A stretch of DNA of 64,000 nt from Atriophallophorus winterbourni (Eukaryota > Platyhelminthes > Trematoda > Plagiorchiida > Microphallidae), in assembly GCA_013407085.1 (NCBI GenBank), contig JACCGJ010010799.1, positions 62,001 to 126,000 on the forward strand, written 5' to 3'. The notes under the pieces are model-generated. The model made no database searches, was not told where the DNA came from, and was given only the letters and a program-made list of their open reading frames with translations. Positions within the stretch are counted from its first letter, which is position 1; each line of letters opens with the position of its first letter. A program made the translations under genes and the position numbers. This document shows, in pieces, positions 23,000 through 34,485 of the stretch.

Positions 23000-25880
23000 T
23001 AACCTTTCTTAAATGCGTCAAATCAGGACCATATTTTACGAGACGATTTTTAATTAATTTTATGCATGATATTAAATGGTTTCAGCAAAATACACAAGTT
23101 GCAATTCTAAATAAATGTTTTATCATCACAATTCGTCTCTCTGCACTTTTATATTTTGATGTACAGTGAACTTTGGGATCAACTTAGTGGAAATGTATTG
23201 ATCAAGAAAAAGGAAAGCACAACATGTGGCACAATGCTTTCGTTATAGCTCATAACAGACGCTTGCACCCTTCATTCATATTTAATAGCCACACGTGTAT
23301 ATATTTTAAGGTTTAATAGAAGAGTAAGAGTTAGTTTTTGTGGATAGTGTGTAGTAGTATGAACGTTATAAATAAGCTAAATTCTCAGTGAGTCGAATAA
23401 TTGATCATTACGAGGCGTAGATTTTGGGCACTCTACAATAATTCTTCTTTTTTGGTCTTTACCTCACTGGAGGGAATCAAATATCGAATATTTTGATCAG
23501 TCATTGAAAGCCATGATCTTCTAAGTTGCTCAACAGTGTTTTCGGTTAAATTTTTTCGTAATCTGGTTTTCATATTTTGCGACAAAATTCATTAGTCGTT
23601 TTGAAAGTTGTACGAGTCATATTTTGCATTGGAGCGTTGGGAATGTGATAAGCGCAATACACTAGATTTTTATCATTAGGAAATGCTCGAATTATGGCGA
23701 ATTATGCTATTATAACCCTTTTGCTACCGACGGTAACTCTAAAAACCCCCTCAATTTTTAGTCCATAGAAATTAAACAAGCATTAAAATTACGTACCGAA
23801 AGACTGACGGTAACTTCAGTTACCACCTCAAAATTTCACGTAAAGTATATTCGTAAAACATGAAAATTAATCACGTGTTTCATTTATGCCATAATTAAAC
23901 AGGATAACACAAAAATATCATAAAATACGTATATCCAATTACCGTAGACCAAGGTTTAACTTGCAATTTAGATCTGAATCACGACTGAAATTTTCAGTAA
24001 TATAATCGTCACCAAAACACAGATTATTAATTTTGTGTCTTGAACTACAGTTCCTCGGGGATGGAGCACACATTTTTCGGGGATCAAGGAAAAATTGTGA
24101 CCCCAACGAACATAAACGGAACCATTCAATGTTTGTACATAATCGACAAACAGCCTAGACTGCACAAATTCATGCTATGATTAATTGCAACCCAGGAGCG
24201 GTTAAACTATATAACAGTATTTGCGACGGGACGCGGAACAATAGATAAAATAGTTTCGAAATATGATTTTCAATGTTAAACATATGGAATAATCTTTCTT
24301 AATGATAAATTTGTTAAATAATCAAGTAAATATCCCTATTTAATCATTATGTATGAACAAAATTCAAATGTTCACATAACTTCTTATGAATCGGTGAAAG
24401 CAGTTTATGGGTAACGTTTCAGAAGTTTAGCTAGACCAAGGGTGTCAGTATAAACAGGGATCAAGCTAAAATTCCATTCAAATGACCATTTCTAAGGTGG
24501 TTAATAACCGTACAGGACATGTTATGTGCTGCGCTCTTTAAGCTAGACATTCGCGATCTCTATTAACTGACGCACCACCAACCTATATATATTTGAGCAA
24601 ATTAAATGGCATCCGCTGATATATTAGCTCGCTTGTGTACGCACATTATGGGTCACGCGCGTTAATATCTATCAGCTTTGAAAACGACAACCTGTTTGTG
24701 GGTATATCAGCTTCATCAACTTTGTTGACCACATTTTTACCGCCACCATTTCTGATTTCCATGATACGTTCGTCATCAATAAACGTGACAGATTGGTAGC
24801 ATTTCATAGTTTCCTTAAGAACTTGGATCACAAAATCCTAGATACAAAGGAAATTGAGTCGACAAAATGGACACTTTCATTAATGGGTTTCTCGCGCGAA
24901 AGCAGAGTGATAAGATGTGCAGTTAGGTCTATCGTAAATTAATTGAAAAGGGTGCTGACTTGTGGTACGCATCGGCGCAACCGCAGAAGTTATTTGATTT
25001 ATTTGCGAAATCGCTGTTCTACAAACATTTAAGCTTTTACAGCGATGACACTGATAAAAAGTGAGTCCATCAATAAGTTAGGCGTCGGTTTGCTGATAAT
25101 TTTACCCGAAGAGCCTAATTAAACGCCAACTGAAAAGAAGAAATTAACCAGCAACATCAACAGTTTTTTTAAAAAATGGATTAAATGTGAGCCTTAGAAT
25201 TTGAATGTACCGACGGTACTGAAATCAAACAAATGATTTCAGTCTCCCAAGAAATTTGTACGACTCCTCGAAAATTCCAAAACGACATTGCTGCACTACC
25301 AATCAGCTAGCGCGATTTATTTCTTACGTGTCGAACGTTGAGCTCAATCCACTGAGTGATATTTCTAATATACTTTAGTTAATGAAAACTGTCGACAAAG
25401 ATCTCACGCAACGGCGCTTGCTCGAATACCTCATGCAGGCATTTTGAATGATTCACATTAGAAATATTCATGTCAAATTTTCATATAAACCCGAGGATCT
25501 TACAAAAAACACGGTAACATTTCTGAGCTTTAGCTATCCCAAATTTTCTAGTGGTTTTTCGCATTTTCCTAATAATTCGTTTAATTTAACACGCGCTTGC
25601 AGAATAAATCATACGCTTAAAATCTGTTAATATTCTCTCAAGCCAATCTCGCGCCAGTCTGTTAAGCTTTCGCGAACAAAAGCGACACGATATCATGTTG
25701 AATAAATTTGATGAATTTAGACTTACTTTCGAAAATATTTGGGGGGTTATTTCTTAGGAAATTAATTACTACAAGCCACAGTAAAATTCATGTTTTATTA
25801 TTACTGGATGTTAACGATATTAACTGGTAGACATTAGACATGACAATGCTCTCATTCATGGTTATAATGCACTCGGATCC
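23000..25880. other. No gene recognised
   Basis: AT-rich DNA between the two exon candidates. It may be intronic if those are real. No repeat family was recognised. Confidence 0.4.
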
Positions 25881-25888
25881 TTTCCAAG

Positions 25889-26075
25889 TTACCATCTGAT
25901 GCATCCTACCACTTGGATATCAAACGATTGGATTCACTCGGTACCGATTATGAAACTAATGGCAAACTGGGAACAAAGTATCACATCTTCACTGCCAGAG
26001 GTGTCGGAATTTTTTACAAAATCCAAGCGAAATCTCCTACTGTTGTTCAACCGATGCACTTATATTTCAAATACA
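25889..26075 (+). CDS. Candidate internal exon, unknown protein
   Basis: A 187-base open stretch follows CCTTTCCAAG and ends at GTAAGC. It encodes LPSDASYHLDIKRLDSLG, then TDYETNGKLGTKYHIFTARG and VGIFYKIQAKSPTVVQPMHL. The composition is coding-like, with alternating hydrophobic residues suggesting beta strands. No family is recognised. The frame stays open beyond the donor until 26170, so a terminal exon is also possible. Confidence 0.35.
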
Positions 26076-26174
26076 GTAAGCATTCGGAAGAGTTTGATGA
26101 GCCCAACAATAAGATAGCAACACTGAAACAATTTGGATCATCCTGTTTATCTTTTAGTTTCAGTTACTGAAGCA

Positions 26175-27980
26175 CGAAAATGAGTTGTGAAAACAAAATT
26201 AACTGCAGTGAAAATCATTGAATCAATTTTACTAATTGTTGATGAGCGACTTAAAAATTGATAAACGTAATAACTGTTCAAAATATGGTTTATGTGGATA
26301 TTACTTCCTAGGATGCAGAAAAACGTTCACTAGCTAGCAAAACTGATAACATGTTTGATGCGATTTATAAGTATTATACGTCGACTGAATTTTAATCGCG
26401 CGTTAACCGCATATCGCTGAATTGAATTCCTCAAATTTCTCTAGCAATTAATTTGTCAAACGTTTAAGATTATATAACAGTTTACGGCCAAATATTTATG
26501 ATGTGAAATGCAAGTTGCATTACTGCCAAATAATTTAGTTTGGCGAATATAACAACATTTAAATTAAAATTTTCATATCGTTCTATCTCTAGCTGTGGAG
26601 TATGAATACTAAGATACCTGTCTTTTGGTGTGTGCATGATGAAGATGAATAGAAATGAGGGATATTTGAAACCGTACATTATGATTTAAGTGAATTAACC
26701 CAACGTATAGAATGCAAATAGCACAAAATTAAACATTAAGATTCTGCATTGGAAAGGCATACATTTAAAAAAAACGTGTGTTTAAGTTCCGATTACATTC
26801 AGGGCTTAGAATGCGTAAATTCCTACTCAGAATGCAGGAGCAGTTTCAAGCAGGCCTATTGAATTTAATTAACTAGTTGAATCACACTTGCCTATACTCC
26901 GTCGAAATTATGTGTTTAGAAATCGGAATCCCGTTTATTCTAAAATCAAGAGTTAGGATTAAGGGTTGACATAGTATTTAGATTTACAATAGCCACAGGA
27001 TCGAAATAATGGTACACATATATATACGATTAAATAACCGGGGTGAGCTTCAATGTTACTTTATTAATAAGCCGAGCCAATTTTCGATAGGCATGTAGCT
27101 CACATCCCGCTGAAATTAATTATCCAAAGGGTACATAGAAATCTCCGGTTTGAAAGATATCTCAGTTAACATCGTCTGAGCTGCTTAACGTAATATCACG
27201 CCTCATGATCATAATAGTATAGTTCAATTGACCGTATACATTACACGTTCATTTAATTCAAAATATACTTGAATATCATCCATTTTATGATGCTTACTAT
27301 GTCATTTGTAATACAATACAGATGGGCACTAAGCGATTTTAAATTTGAGCACCTGTTTGTACACATTTTGTGTATGCGATTAAATGTGCGTATCTGATAT
27401 TATCACCAATCTGGCGGCGTATGGGGTTTTAGTTTCATCAAGTAATTAAGGCTTGACGACGAACCAAGAATTTTGAAATAAATTTTAATTACGCTTCCGG
27501 TGTAAGAAATGCGCTTTAAAATCAGCCGTTTTGTTGTTTTTATTTAATGTGTATTCGTTTATTTTCCAAGGATAGGTTCTTTTCTCTAACCACCAATTTT
27601 CTGCATAATATGTTGATTATGATCTATGAAGAAATTGGAACACGTTCTGACTGTTGTGTAAGCTCTAGACGAAGTCTTTTCAACGTCAAACTTTCCCCGT
27701 CTCGTATTTACTCACTGAAACATATTTCACTGTCAGCTATTTTACTGCGGATGATATGAGGAAAAATATTATCTATGCTTATGATATAGTTAAAGGAGTT
27801 TCTGTTCTGAACAATTCAGGCACGAAAATATACGTTCCCATGTAATTGAAGTTGAAAATATTTATTCTGTTATTTTAAGTATTTTTGCTTTCCTACAATT
27901 AGTTTTCAACGTTGAATATATTGATATATTCACCTACTGTCTCATAAAAGTTTCATTTAATTTTATACTTGACATTCCTT
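26175..27980. other. No gene recognised; possible relic repeat near 27060-27130
   Basis: Mostly AT-rich. Around 27090-27110 the sequence GTAGCTCACATCCCG resembles part of the repeat at 59.85 kb (GTAGCTCACATCCCC), so an old pseudo-LTR scrap may lie here. Confidence 0.35.
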
Positions 27981-27985
27981 TGCAG

Positions 27986-28027
27986 ACAAGCCGCACCGTT
28001 TTCGAAAATGAGAGTTTCAAATTCATG
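27986..28027 (+). CDS. Candidate 42-nt micro-exon
   Basis: CATTCCTTTGCAG precedes, and GTATGC follows, a 42-base stretch reading TSRTVFENESFKFM. The length is a multiple of three. Micro-exons with this property are a known feature of some trematode secreted-protein genes, but a single match to splice consensus is weak evidence. Confidence 0.15.
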
Positions 28028-28565
28028 GTATGCTTCCTTATTCGGATGGGATAACTGGACTGGCTGAGCGATTTTATTATTCAGTTATTGCGCATAAACT
28101 GAAATTTTAAACAAAAATATTTCATTAAACAGCATAATGTTCACTGCTTATTTGCCTGTAACCTTTCCGTTAAGGGAAATTAGACTACAGTGTTATAAAA
28201 TATAATTTTTCATCCCAAAATTGATTTGTTTATCACTTCACAAATGTTAAATGTCTGCATGAAAGTGATCATAGTGTATCCACCTAATAACTTAAAAAAG
28301 TGGGAAAACGATTGTGGTCTTTTGGTAAAAGGCATGTGACCACCACAATATATACTGTACCTTGTATATTTGTTTTTAAAATGAGTTCACGCCTATCCCT
28401 AAATTTGAAATCCGTTTGTAAACGATTAGAGCAACTTGGCCCGCAATAACCTTGGGATTTTGTTTTTGAACATCGTAATAACCCAATAAAACAGGGGCAT
28501 ACGAGTATAAATATGTTTAAAACTTCGCCATTGTTTCAACCTTATCTTTCTTTAACTCCAAAGCA

Positions 28566-28586
28566 AGATTCTAGATTCTAGATTCA
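28566..28586 (-). terminator. Heptamer tandem tail of LINE D
   Basis: Three units of GAATCTA/GAATCTT on the minus strand at the 3' end, comparable to the tail of copy B at 7726-7741. Confidence 0.5.
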
Positions 28587-28689
28587 TACTTTTATGGTAT
28601 ATATGGTATAAAGTCTTTGACAAAATGGTGCTGACAATTCGGATGATTGTAGTGCATCCTAGGGGGGTGAAAACGCGTGAATATAAACT

Positions 28690-30032
28690 GGCGAGATCGT
28701 TAGCTGTTCCCAGAACAGAGTCAGTTAGTTCGTTATCTGTGATGACCGAAAAAACACCGGGTTTCAGCTACGTAGTTTTGTTAAGTGTGAGATAAAGCAG
28801 TTTCGGATTTTGTTTCATTGTTCGTGCCAGCTGAATCTGGTGATATTTTGGTCCGCCCGGATAAGATTCGTGACTAGATTCCCCAATTCGCGTACGTGTG
28901 TCCCGGTCGAATCAGTTCTGGCGACCTCGTTATTCACCCATGCCAAATTTCGCTTTGTCAACCATTTTCTGGCGCGACTGCAAATTGTGAAGTGGAATTC
29001 TTTGCTTCTTTTGTTCCGGGATATATTTATATTTCAAATGTATCGTGTTGATGATTTAATCTCTCAAGATTGTGCAAGGCGAGTCCGGATCACTGAGGTT
29101 ATATTATGTTAATCGAAAGCGACCAGTGTTTCAATTAATCCAATGTAATGCTGTTTTCGATTTCGTTTTGTTTGCGTCATCATTCTACTGCTATTGCACA
29201 CGTATAAGAAGAGCAGAACGAGGTGGTCGCTTCGTCCCAGCGGAGGGTAAAACTAAAAGTCTTCAACAGCCGTGGCTTCGGAGGTTATTACTATGTCTAT
29301 AACAGATGTCTGTTTCAAATTTCGTTGACGTGTATGTTCGAAAACATGATTATATAATGGGATGTATTCAAACAGTTCGCGAAATTTGTATTCTAGTGAT
29401 TAGGGTGAATGATTTACTCAGTTATGAAGTTGAGACAAACTGAAGTCTCCCGAAATCAATAATTGCGAATTGAGCTGTTTTTCAACGTAGTGCATTGTTT
29501 TTCAGAGTTTTTTTTCATTCGTGCTCATCCGATGATAATGAGGGCCGTACATCAACGTTGCAACTGTCACCTAATTCGAGCTTCAAGTTGCACCATATAC
29601 TGTCTTCCAGATCGAGTTCGCTGTTTGTAACTACAATAATGTATAAACGTTCGTGGTGGTAAACAGCTACCCCACCACCTGTACTTGAGCTATTTCTCCG
29701 AAACAAGTTATGTTTAGAATAGACAGTTAGCGATCGCTCATGTGAGGTCGAAACCATGTCTTAGTAATTTCGATGAAGTCCAAGGAGTGCTGATTGCAAA
29801 GATCCTTCTGTTCAACTAGTTTGTTTAACAGGCATTTTTCGTTTGTATATAGGCAATTTAATGAGATTTTCGTGTACTGTGATAGGGCTGAAATCTCATC
29901 TATTTGTGCGACCTTTCGAGTGTATAACATCGGTAGTTTTGAGGATTGCCAAAGTGCTTTTAATCGGTGTCTCGTCTGATTGTAGAAGTTGAGGTTAATT
30001 AGTTGGTTTCGGCGTAGAAAGTTTGTGGTCAC
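28690..30032 (-). pseudogene. LINE D endonuclease and pre-RT remnant
   Basis: The frame 30032-29727 ends with ISLNCLYTNEKCLLNKLVEQ and FIEITKTWF, the start of an APE-type endonuclease. The frame 29757-29515 continues with SSTGGGVAVYHHERLY. Further down ISGDFSLSQLHN corresponds to GDFN (Asn to Ser). Then SRARKWLTKRNLAWVNNEVA and VTNLIRADQNITRFSW match the segment before the RT in copy B. The RT itself is absent. Confidence 0.65.
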
Positions 30033-30089
30033 TCATTCTGACATCCTTCTGGAAATTCTGATGATTTGCTTTCTAGTTAACCCTGCTTG

Positions 30090-30850
30090 ATTTCATCATA
30101 CCTTTCGTTAAATATGTTATTTTTAGAGGTTTTGACCCGTCGCCTTCTAAGTTTAATGACCAATGTATTCTCAAAGTTTCCACCATGAATGACTCGTGAG
30201 TTCCGGTGCTGTTAGCATCGAAATATCTTCATGTATGCCACATTTAGTTTGTTAATACGTAGCGATTATTTATTAGTTTGAAATAACGTCTTCATTCTGA
30301 ATTTGGCTTTTGTAAGTTATTCTCAGTAAACGCCGTAAGTCAAGATGTGGACAATTGGGGTGCCGACTTGAGTAGATTATTGAATCAGCAGTATCGAGCT
30401 TATATCCATAATTGAACACAGCTAGTATCATTGTTCAATGTCGTGATTTCTTCTAGTTGATGAAAGTGCTCAGGATGTCTCTGGCACATTAATGCATTGA
30501 TGTTAAGCCTCTCGCAAATTTTCTCGAAGTTACGGAGCCTCTTGTATAGGTACGGGATGCGGCGTTCGGTTTAAGCTGGTTTTTATTTGCCAGTGAATCA
30601 GTATGGGCAATCATAATCGAGTTAATGATTCCTCGATTTTATTAGGACAGTTCTCTAAGTATTTGATTCGATCTCCTAGTTTTCCTGATTGCGATACATT
30701 GGTCTGGGCATTGTTTAACTGCTTTCCTCTACTGACGCTGCACACGAAACGAACACCTGGAATTTCAGTAGTATTAATAAAGATTACTGCTTCTTTAGTC
30801 AAAAATGTATCACAAATATTTTGCATCATAGTAGAGCACATTTAAGACAT
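30090..30850 (-). pseudogene. LINE D ORF1 remnant
   Basis: Pieces such as KICERLNINALMCQRHPEHF align with the first RNA-binding-like module of copy B, and FMVETLRIHWSLNLEGDG-SKPLKITYLT with the second. Upstream, the frame 30841-30611 reads GKLGDRIKYLENCPNKIEES, which could be the coiled-coil region. No zinc finger was recognised. Frames are broken throughout. Confidence 0.5.
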
Positions 30851-31356
30851 GACTGCTTTCGATTTCACACTCACTCGCTTTTTGCAAATTTGAAACAAAT
30901 CACACGTGGTTTACTTCGATCGTGACATCCGATAGCATTTGAGGTCAAGGTTGTGCGATCGTTGAGTGTGTGTTTTGATAGGTTGCACGGAAACAGCAAG
31001 GCTCGTATCGTGTGGACCGTAGAGTTGTTCTCACACGTAAGAAACGGTTTGTTGAATACAGAAAAAGAAGATCTTCTGAATGATAGCGGACCAGAGAAAG
31101 TCAGAACAGCGACAACAAATTATGCACACGCACATTATTTACAAGTAGATGTGGAAAATTTGAACTTCCTAAATATTAATCCCGGGACACTCAAAATGAT
31201 TGAGTCCAATAGATCTCTGCAAGCCAAATCAAATTGCGCAAGAACGATCCAGGTAGAGTCAGCGAGTGACGAGTAGTGTTCAATAGTATCAAAGCAAAAC
31301 AATTATGCGTCCGCCCGTTAAATTACACATTTGTAATCAACGCTGCAAAATAAAAT

Positions 31357-31470
31357 AGAGTATATATTATGTAGCTTGAATACATATAACCTGTGATCTG
31401 TTGGAAAATTCGCCTTTCGTGTATAAACGCTGCTTTTATTCTAAGAAATGAATGTTGTATCAATTATTCG
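31357..31470 (+). repeat. Direct repeat, first copy (partner at 31790)
   Basis: Shares AGCTTGAAT, then ATAACCTGTGATCTGTTGGA and TTTTATTC with 31790-31905 in the same orientation, about 433 bases apart. The identity of the repeat is unknown. Confidence 0.6.
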
Positions 31471-31789
31471 CATTCTTACTTACGCAAAATGCGAAGACAC
31501 ATTACAAAATTTGTTGTTCTCTCAGTTGTTTTTTTCATAGAGATTAATATATTCTCTCAGCCAAGAGCCCAGTCCACTACCGCTTACTCCATGGTATGAC
31601 GAAGCTTGACGCACTAGTTCAATGATGAATAGTTTCCTTGAAAGCGCAGATATAGTCTCACTTGCTAGCAACCCATTTTGTGAAAACAGAATTATCGATG
31701 AATTAATGTTGGGCTGTGATTGTTAACCCTTTACCAAACCGTGTCCTTTCAATAATAGTTTCGTTTAAACTTTACAGCAAACTTAAAAA

Positions 31790-31905
31790 AAGTGCATATA
31801 TTCCTGAGCTTGAATGCAGATAACCTGTGATCTGTTGGAAAAATCTCCTCTCGTTTTTTGAACGGTGGTTTTATTCGAAGAGATGAATAGTTTATCAATG
31901 TCTCG
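31790..31905 (+). repeat. Direct repeat, second copy
   Basis: Partner of 31357-31470. The shared core is ATAACCTGTGATCTGTTGGA. The ~320 bases between the copies show no recognised gene. Confidence 0.6.
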
Positions 31906-32589
31906 CACTTTACATTCCCATCACTACGAGCAATGGTCATTGAAATTCATCCATTTGCTATAATAAGGTTTATGTACACACTCTACAAATTGATAGATTG
32001 TATAAACTTATCCTGAAGCTTTCATTCACAAATCTTAATCATTGAATTCGTGCTGGTTTGGACAAATAAGAAAGATATGATGAAATGCAGGTGTTTATCT
32101 GCTACAAGGTTTGCGTTGAGACACCTCCTCATGATGCCAAAAATGGTAGCACGCCATTTTTATAAAATGTTTTGCGTCTGATTAAATGTTATATTCACAC
32201 GACGTTCATGGTAATACCACAAAACGAAAATGGGTGCCAACGTCATGTTCATCCGAATTCCGTATTGGTTGAACGCTGAGTGCATGTATTTTGGAGATAT
32301 GAGAGTAGTATTGGTTTCATTGAACCTAGAAACAGCCACTATTGGATAACGCTGGTACTATCATGTTGTTTAGATGGTGTTTGTCGAGCTTCTGTGGTTG
32401 TTGTTGTAGATATAGATGACATCATCAGCAGAACCTCTTTCTAATTTACTACTAATTGGTATTTATTGGGTTTAATAAGGTCCGTCTGTCCGTTCGCCAT
32501 CACTCCCGTTGGTTCGTTAATTTCATATCTTGCATTTTATCTCCATCGAGTTTTCATAGGTCGATGGGTTGTAGCCAATTGAATGGTGC

Positions 32590-33260
32590 TAATATATTGA
32601 TGTGGTTTTTGAATACCACCCTTCGATGAATTCTCGCACTTGATGGTTGTTTTCTTTGGTTGAAATATTCGCATTGTCCCAGTCGAATTGGTGTCCGAAT
32701 TGATCAACATGTGTTGATATCAATGACCTATAGTCGTGTCTCTACGGCTAACGGTTGATCATGTAGTCTTATACTTTACTTGCGTCCGGTTTGTCCGATG
32801 AAGTTGTTCGCCCATTCTATCCTCGTAATCTTGCAGACAATATTCAATTGTCTTGTTTTTGCAACTTTGTCTTTCATATTATTGAAGTAATTGCGTAATA
32901 TTAACGCGGGTTTGTGCGCGACGTCTATTGCAATTTGGACAAAGGACACGCGCTGATATTTATGATATATTCTGCACATTCGGGAGAGCGCGTCGCTGTT
33001 TTCATCATCTGCTCTTTGTTGGGTACGGTTAAACTAGTTGCGCAGTACGAAGCTTTTTGTGTATCTATTTTTTTAGATTATTTAAACATTTATTCTTCTT
33101 CTTGTTTTCTTAGGTCTGGTGTGTAGCAATTTATTGATCCTCTACTGAATAGTGTTCTGACGCGTTGAAGGCTGGTCATACGCTTGCTGTGAAAGTTCAA
33201 GACTTGATCCGTGTGCGTATTCTTCTTGTAGACACTGGTTTCCAAATTTCCTTCACTTGT
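32590..33260 (-). pseudogene. Penelope-like RT C-terminus and GIY-YIG endonuclease (broken)
   Basis: One frame, ending at TAA 33092-33090, has LETSVYKKNTHTDQVLNFHS followed by LQRVRTLFSRG. This is the conserved block after the RT in Penelope elements. The next frame (32979-32776) reads VAHKPALILRNYFNNMKDKV, then NIVCKI and NNFIGQTGRK, the last matching the YIGxTGR part of the GIY-YIG nuclease. A third frame has HVDQFGHQFDWDN and EFIEGWYSKTTSIY, the end of that domain. The nuclease Tyr-Ile-Gly is Phe-Ile-Gly. At least two frameshifts separate the pieces. Confidence 0.75.
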
Positions 33261-33493
33261 TTGTCTTGCTTGAACGTCCAGGATTTCCAGGCAGGCCGTT
33301 TCATTCTATAAGGTTGATCCATAAATTTCAATTTTATCAAAGTTGATTTGTTTTTTAACACGTACGCTTGTATACCACTGTTGGATAAAGCTGGTACAAC
33401 CAACCGTTTTAATTACTTTTGCGCAAACAAATTTTTAATGGGTTAAACACATAACCACGAAAAAAATATTAATTTGCGTGAATTTCAAAAACA

Positions 33494-33534
33494 CTCCACG
33501 ACCGGTTTCTTGAGGTTGCACTCCTCAGGTAGGG
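33494..33534 (-). ncRNA. Hammerhead-ribozyme-like motif, unit 1
   Basis: Minus strand: helix I CCCTAC (33534-33529) pairs with GTGGAG (33499-33494) at five of six positions, counting one G-T. The core is CTGAGGA (expected CTGATGA). Helix II starts GTGC, but its second strand is damaged (CTCAA in place of GCAC). Then GAAACCGGTC (33509-33500) is intact, with a GTC cleavage triplet. Probably weak or inactive. Confidence 0.5.
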
Positions 33535-33726
33535 ACAGTGGGATCAGGATCCGCATGCGCTTGAAACAACGGATGAATGATAAACAAGTAGCGCTTGTAT
33601 GACACTGTTAGATAAGGCTGGTACGACCAACCTGTTCAATTGCATGTGTCCAAACACATGTTTAATGGGGTTAAACCCAAAACAATGAATCAAAATATTC
33701 ATTTGCATACACTTCCATCACACACA

Positions 33727-33768
33727 ACAAACGACCGGTTTCGTGCTGTTTGCATTCATCATTATGTT
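33727..33768 (-). ncRNA. Hammerhead-ribozyme-like motif, unit 2
   Basis: Minus strand: core ATGATGA (first base changed), helix II ATGC-AAACA-GCAC with three good pairs, then intact GAAACCGGTC (33742-33733). Helix I is mostly lost. This supports the motif assignment but not activity. Confidence 0.45.
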
Positions 33769-34485
33769 ACAGTAAGACTAGGATCCGCATACGCTTAAAA
33801 GAGTGAATGAATAGTAAACACGTAGCGCTTGTATGCCACTGTTGGACGACATACAATTTAAATCACATCTGTTTATACATATACATATGAATCAAGCTGT
33901 GTATGGGTGAAGAATAACCCTTATCTCAAAACTCCACTGCCTTGTGGTAAAATCTTATCATGGAAAAGGCTTCAGGAGTCAACCTCTAGAAAAAATCCGC
34001 AGCCGGAATCCCATTAAGCATTCCGAAGTTTATTCAACTTCTTCCAGCCAGTTCCTGCGACGGGATCTTTGTCCAAACATATCATCCTAGCTGTTCATTT
34101 GGTTCTAGTGGATTCATGGAGAGGGAGCATTGTTACATGGGCAACAGCTAGTTCTCTATATTGAAATGCCCGGGTGTACATCACAACACACCAATGGAAA
34201 GGACACTCCATTTCGCTTCTACTGAAAATAACACGGGAAGCAGCAGATACCGGTTAAAAACAATGGCTCTAATGGCGTAGTTCTCAGCACAATGGGGCTG
34301 CTTTCTACGGTGGAACAGACTGTCCGGTCTCATTAAACGGCTACCGCTAGCCTTAAGATGGGCAGCCCCAGCCAATAGGTTGTCGTCTCGCCATGTTCTG
34401 CTATCCTCATTTGGTGCATGAGGATTAGGAATCCACCGGCAAGCAAACTGTTTTTTCCGCAACAGCAAATCGAAATACTGAACAA

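Larger units (their letters stand above)
28566..30870 (-). mobile_element. CR1-like LINE, copy D (relative of copy B, internally deleted)
   Basis: Minus-strand order is ORF1 remnant (about 30850-30090), endonuclease (30032-29290), then the segment just before the RT (about 29030-28700), followed directly by a 3' end with a GAATCTA heptamer tandem (28586-28566). The RT core, thumb and most of the C-terminal tail are missing. The heptamer tail and the ORF1 block GSKPLKITYLTKGMM (PKPLKIAYLTRAM in copy B) tie it to copy B. Many stops are present. Confidence 0.7.
32330..33862 (-). mobile_element. Penelope-like element (RT C-terminus, GIY-YIG nuclease, pseudo-LTR array)
   Basis: Minus strand: a tandem array of ~230-bp repeats (33862-33364) is followed by the C-terminal part of a Penelope reverse transcriptase and a GIY-YIG endonuclease remnant (33260-32590). 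A short piece matching the repeat (CCACTATTGGATAACGCTGG) lies near 32337-32360 on the far side. This is the organisation of Penelope-like elements: repeated pseudo-LTRs, an RT-nuclease ORF, and hammerhead motifs within the repeats. The N-terminal half of the RT is missing. The RTE copy starting at about 33890 appears to interrupt or abut the array. Confidence 0.75.
33364..33862 (-). repeat. Tandem ~230-bp pseudo-LTR repeats (two full units and a partial)
   Basis: Units begin at 33364, 33591 and 33825 with CGCTTGTATxCCACTGTTGGA-type sequence (spacing 227 and 234 bases). Each full unit continues with a GGTACAACCAACC-like block, ends near GGATCCGCATxCGCTT, and contains a hammerhead-like motif on the minus strand. 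The third unit stops at about 33862, next to the leader of the RTE copy. Confidence 0.75.

Noticed and set aside
28810..29302. Plus-strand frames of 100 and 76 codons
   Set aside because: They are antisense to the LINE D pre-RT segment, whose minus-strand reading matches copy B.
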